Below the pieces are notes generated by a model. It made no database searches and was not told the origin of the DNA. It worked only from the letters and a program-made list of their open reading frames with translations. Source: JBKPHS01 sp046729975 (GTDB lineage: Bacteria > Actinomycetota > Thermoleophilia > Solirubrobacterales > Thermoleophilaceae). Taken from it: a stretch of DNA of 8,228 nt. Numbering within the stretch: the stretch's first letter is position 1; the number at the start of each line of letters is the position of its first letter. The stretch is taken from assembly GCA_046729975.1 (NCBI GenBank), contig JBKPHS010000092.1, positions 1-8,228 of the forward strand. The letters run 5' to 3'. Both the position numbers and the translations under genes were made by a program. This document shows positions 6,278 through 8,228 of this stretch, in pieces.

Positions 6278-6430
6278 ATGAGCATCGGAGCCGCGATCGC
6301 GGTCGGCGCGATCACGGGGCTGGCGCTCGGCATCGTCATCAGCCTGGCCACCGACGTCCCCCTCGCCCCCGAGGTTGGGCTGGTGCTCGGGGCGCTGGGC
6401 GGCTGGCTCTCGCGCCGAGACGGCGCGTAG
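6278..6430 (+). CDS. Small (50-residue) two-helix membrane protein, hypothetical
   Basis: The frame ATG 6278 to TAG 6428-6430 encodes 50 residues: MSIGAAIAVGAITGLALGIV, then ISLATDVPLAPEVGLVLGAL, then GGWLSRRDGA. It reads as a hydrophobic helix (about 3-24), a short TDVPLAPE turn, a second helix (about 32-44), and a basic SRRD end, i.e. a small inner-membrane hairpin protein. The bias towards G/C in third positions (ATC, GCG, GGC, CTG, CTC) and the hydrophobic pattern argue that it is real despite its size. A TAGACT -10 element lies 6 nt upstream and there is no ribosome site, so it is probably leaderless. It is divergent from the MMPL exporter across 129 bp. The function is unknown; no family was recognised with certainty. 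Confidence 0.62.
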   Translation: MSIGAAIAVGAITGLALGIVISLATDVPLAPEVGLVLGALGGWLSRRDGA

Positions 6431-6441
6431 CGACGGAACCC

Positions 6442-6456
6442 GAGGCGACGCGCCTC
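6442..6456 (+). terminator. Small hairpin after the 50-residue gene
   Basis: GAGGCG (6442-6447) and CGCCTC (6451-6456) pair across an ACG loop, 11 nt after the TAG stop. The stem is compact and GC-rich but has no U-tract, so termination activity is uncertain. Confidence 0.35.
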
Positions 6457-6527
6457 TGATCCCGCGTTGCGACACCCGCACGGCGCCCGAGCACCGGATT
6501 GCCCGAGAGTGCCGCATCCCCATTGAA

Positions 6528-6670
6528 AGGAGGCGTCTCCAGCGACGACGCTCGCTGTGGACGAGGTCGAGCGTCATCGCCAACCGTCGGTTCACTATCG
6601 CGATGCGCGATGTGCGGAAGCGGCGTCCGCGTCACGCGAGACGCCTGCCCGTCGTCCCGAGGAGGCGTCT
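6528..6670. repeat. AGGAGGCGTCT direct repeat with inverted copies
   Basis: AGGAGGCGTCT occurs at 6528-6538 and again at 6660-6670. Between them GGCGTC (6622-6627) and AGACGCCT (6639-6646) give an internal inverted copy. The segment at 6639-6646 can pair either with GGCGTC upstream or with AGGCGTCT at 6663-6670, so two mutually exclusive hairpins are possible. It may be the relic of a repeat or terminator; chance in GC-rich DNA is not excluded. Confidence 0.4.
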
Positions 6671-6804
6671 GGAGGTGCCGCCACCTTGCTCTCGCTTCTC
6701 CACACAGGCGACCGCGGACTGCTGGCGCGGCCCTGAACCAGACGCGATCACCCTCTCGCAGGTCGTCGACCGCGACGATGTAGCCGCGATCGCGACTGCG
6801 GCGG

Positions 6805-6939
6805 GGCCGGGTTGGCGAAGACGACTGCGCCCTCGTGGTCCACCACCCAGACGGGCTGGGCCACGCCGTCCAGGATCGAGGCGAAGAACGCCTCGGCGCT
6901 GGCGGTCCACTCGGATCCTGTCGCGCTCTGCGGGGCCAT
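6805..6939 (-). pseudogene. Truncated PAS-domain fragment
   Basis: From ATG 6939 the minus strand encodes 45 residues that include AEAFFASILDGVAQPVWVVD followed by HEGAVVFANPA. This is the N-terminal cap and first strands of a PAS sensor domain (family pattern: ILDxxxxPVxVVDxDGxIxFANPAA), as seen at the start of many actinobacterial PAS regulators and kinases. After FANPA (6805) the frame turns into PPQSRSRLHRRGRRPARG and stops, where a real PAS domain would continue with AAxxxLGY and about 70 more residues. Frameshifts alone do not restore the rest, so most of the gene appears deleted. It is best read as a decayed signalling gene. It lies downstream of the HD-like gene on the same strand, with a terminator hairpin between them. 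Confidence 0.6.
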
Positions 6940-6966
6940 GATGCGCGGACTTGGTCGCGTGTCTTC

Positions 6967-7002
6967 ACCGCACGGGATGGTGAGCCAACTCCCCGGTGCG
7001 GT
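6967..7002 (-). terminator. Hairpin terminator at the end of the HD-like gene
   Basis: ACCGCAC (6967-6973) pairs with GTGCGGT (6996-7002). The adjoining GGG (6974-6976) and CCC (6992-6994) extend the stem to 10 bp with one bulged G. It begins one base past the TAA stop (7004-7006). On the plus strand it is followed by TTTT, so it may work in both directions. Confidence 0.55.
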
Positions 7003-7003
7003 T

Positions 7004-7867
7004 TTATGCAGACCGGAAGACGTGGGCCTCCTTCGCCTCGGCACGCAGCAGCGGTTCGTGCTTCTGGAGTGCTTGGCGAAGCAGTCCGCCCTCCCGGATC
7101 AGCCGAGGCGTGGCGCCACCTGACCATCGCCAGACGATCAGTACGCGCAGGCCGTCCTCGCTCCGCAGTACCTCGCCGTGAGCGTCGAGCGTGTCCTCGC
7201 CAACGCGCACCACGTCCCGCGCCGCCAGTGCCACGGCCTCTTGCTCCTCGGGTACGGTGGCGAACGTCTCGATGTAGGTGACCTCTGGCGCGCTCTCGGT
7301 TGGGCCTTCCGGTACGAGCGGCGGTGGCATCCAGCGGCCGCTCTGGGCGATCGCGTGCCGTATCCACCAGAGCAGGCTCGGGTCCTTGCCCTCGGTGGTC
7401 GCATCGAGCTCGACGAAGCGGAAGTACAGCTCGACGTCGGGCACGCGCCGCAGCACCGGCTCGATCTTGTCGCCGCCGTTGTGCCAGATCCAGAACAGCT
7501 CGTCGTGCAGCTCGATCGCGCAGAGCACGCGCTCGTCCCCGGTGAAGCGCTCGGCGAAGCGGCGCGCAAGCAGCGCGTGGTCGTTGTCGCGCGACCATGG
7601 CTGCGATGCGCGCACCGCGTGCTTGAAGGAGTCGTGGACGAGCGCGATGAAGCGCAGGTCGGAGCGCAGCTCCGGGTAGTCGCCGATGCGGCCGAGGATG
7701 GCCGCCACGTGCAGCCCCACGCGCGCCTCCGGGTGGCCGAAGCGACGGCGGCCCCAGGCAAGTCCCCGAAGGAGCTCGGGTTCGGCAACCAGTGCCCGCT
7801 CGAGGTCGCTCTCGGGCTCGAACCCGGGCACGAGCTCCTCCACTGACGGCGGCTTCTGCGCGGTCAT
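7004..7867 (-). CDS. HD-domain-like protein of unknown function
   Basis: This 287-residue soluble protein contains a histidine-aspartate pattern like metal-dependent HD phosphohydrolases: GHPEARVGLH (His53), LRFIALVHDSFKH (His78-Asp79, His83), RDNDHALLARRF (His97) and IELHDELFWIWH (His121-Asp122). The order H...HD...H...HD within about 70 residues and the helical texture support an HD-type fold. The N-terminal 40 residues are acidic and the C-terminal third (about 175-287) is unrecognised. No substrate can be named; HD proteins include nucleotidases, phosphodiesterases and (p)ppGpp hydrolases. The start is placed at ATG 7867 because the conserved-looking sequence begins soon after. An upstream ATG at 7918 would leave almost no space for the divergent aldolase promoter. 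Neither start has a clear ribosome site. A hairpin directly follows the stop. Confidence 0.8.
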   Translation of the reverse strand: MTAQKPPSVEELVPGFEPESDLERALVAEPELLRGLAWGRRRFGHPEARVGLHVAAILGRIGDYPELRSDLRFIALVHDSFKHAVRASQPWSRDNDHALLARRFAERFTGDERVLCAIELHDELFWIWHNGGDKIEPVLRRVPDVELYFRFVELDATTEGKDPSLLWWIRHAIAQSGRWMPPPLVPEGPTESAPEVTYIETFATVPEEQEAVALAARDVVRVGEDTLDAHGEVLRSEDGLRVLIVWRWSGGATPRLIREGGLLRQALQKHEPLLRAEAKEAHVFRSA

Positions 7868-7896
7868 GGGCGCGATGATCGCGTAGCGGGCCGGTA

Positions 7897-7925
7897 TCGA
7901 CAATCGGGCAAACCCCATTCATGAT
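7897..7925 (+). promoter_or_regulatory. Weak candidate promoter for the aldolase gene
   Basis: TCGACA (7897-7902) and CATGAT (7920-7925) are 17 nt apart, and transcription would start about 4 nt before the ATG at 7936. The -10 box overlaps the alternative ATG at 7921, so if this promoter is used only the 7936 start is possible. The hexamer matches are modest. Confidence 0.3.
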
Positions 7926-7935
7926 CCGAGTCGCG

Positions 7936-8228
7936 ATGGGGATCCCCACCACGGAGCAGTACGCCGCGATGCTCGACGCGGCCGCAGCGGACGGCTACGC
8001 CTACCCGGCGGTGAACGTCACCTCGTCGCAGACCCTCAACGCCGCGATCCGCGGCTTCGCCGAGGCGGACTCCGATGGGATCGTCCAGGTGACCACCGGA
8101 GGCGGGCAGTACCTCGCGGGAGCATCGGGCGAGCCGGTACGCGGTGCGCGTGCGCTGGCCGCCTTCGCGCACGAAGTGGCTCGCAGATACGGCGTCTTCG
8201 TTGCCCTTCACACGGATCACTGCCCTCC
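7936..8228 (+). CDS. fba: Class II fructose-1,6-bisphosphate aldolase, 3'-truncated by window edge
   Basis: The first 97 residues of a zinc-dependent class II aldolase, which reversibly splits fructose-1,6-bisphosphate into dihydroxyacetone phosphate and glyceraldehyde-3-phosphate in cytoplasmic glycolysis and gluconeogenesis. Diagnostic stretches are YAYPAVNVTSSQTLNAAIRG (21-40), SDGIVQVTTGGGQYL (46-60), and VALHTDHCP at the window end. In the last, Asp94 matches the catalytic Asp109 and His95 the zinc ligand His110 of E. coli FbaA. The remaining zinc ligands and phosphate loops lie beyond the edge. The start at ATG 7936 (MGIPTTEQYAAMLDAA) aligns with the usual family N-terminus; an in-frame ATG at 7921 would add five residues and leave no promoter space from the divergent gene. 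The ribosome site is poor, so a very short leader is plausible. Confidence 0.95.
   Translation, partial: MGIPTTEQYAAMLDAAAADGYAYPAVNVTSSQTLNAAIRGFAEADSDGIVQVTTGGGQYLAGASGEPVRGARALAAFAHEVARRYGVFVALHTDHCP

Larger units (their letters stand above)
6431..7003. other. Gene-poor 0.57 kb region with domain remnants and small repeats
   Basis: I see no intact gene here. The right half contains a broken PAS-domain fragment on the minus strand. About 20 nt past it, in another minus frame (6726-6788), is a coding-like patch reading RGYIVAVDDLREGDRVWFRA that I cannot assign. The left half contains GGCGTCT-type repeats and hairpins, including ATCGCG-ATG-CGCGAT (6597-6611) and GGCGTC...GACGCC (6622-6645). 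The long minus-strand frame crossing the whole stretch is Arg/Pro-rich and has no domain. Confidence 0.55.

Noticed and set aside
6149..6595. The upstream in-frame extension of the MMPL gene (149 more codons).
   Set aside because: It would cover the promoter at 6182-6211 and the small plus-strand gene, is Arg-rich and unlike the family N-terminus, and the ATG at 6148 has a good ribosome site.
6339..7952. A 537-codon minus-strand open frame spanning the HD-like gene and the gene-poor region.
   Set aside because: Its sequence is dominated by Arg, Pro, Ala and Gly, it overlaps a better frame with domain-like features, and it contains no recognisable motif apart from one short coding-like patch.
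1..8228. A biosynthetic gene cluster built from the methyltransferase, P450 and exporter.
   Set aside because: The genes lie on alternating strands with their own terminators and promoters, no core biosynthetic enzyme is present, and gene-poor stretches with decayed fragments separate them.

Overview
This 8.2 kb stretch of high-GC DNA has the codon use and gene content of a soil actinobacterium. The small proteins, the MMPL transporter style and the leaderless promoter pattern suggest the class Thermoleophilia (Solirubrobacterales or Gaiellales-like), but that placement is an inference from style and was not tested by a search. It looks like ordinary chromosome: no insertion sequence, integrase, phage gene, CRISPR array, rRNA or tRNA was recognised.

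Layout. Positions 1-639 (+) hold the 3' part of a class I SAM-dependent methyltransferase. A DUF985/Cupin_5 protein (593-1138, -) converges on it and overlaps its 3' end by 47 nt. A short divergent intergenic region with a 7+7 bp dyad separates the cupin from a complete soluble cytochrome P450 (1258-2658, +). The P450 converges on a small lipoprotein with two Yx(FWY)xxD repeats (2860-3402, -); two hairpins lie between them. Next is a gene-poor 0.5 kb (3403-3910) holding a degenerate ANTAR-domain fragment, a nested inverted repeat and a strong minus-strand terminator hairpin. A complete MMPL/RND-type exporter (3911-6148, -) has a good sigma70-like promoter at 6182-6211.

Divergent from the exporter is a 50-residue, probably leaderless, two-helix membrane protein (6278-6430, +). 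A second gene-poor stretch (6431-7003) carries a broken PAS-domain fragment and GGCGTCT-type repeats and hairpins. The window ends with an HD-domain-like protein (7004-7867, -) divergent from the start of a class II fructose-1,6-bisphosphate aldolase (7936 to the window end, +).

The genes do not form an operon: neighbours alternate in strand and most carry their own hairpin or promoter. The P450, exporter, methyltransferase and cupin are each common accessory or housekeeping enzymes, and nothing in the sequence ties them into one pathway. I do not see a convincing undescribed multi-gene system. The most unusual items are the two decayed signalling-domain fragments (ANTAR and PAS), the small leaderless membrane protein, the structured intergenic element near 3657-3769, and the HD-like protein of unknown role beside fba.
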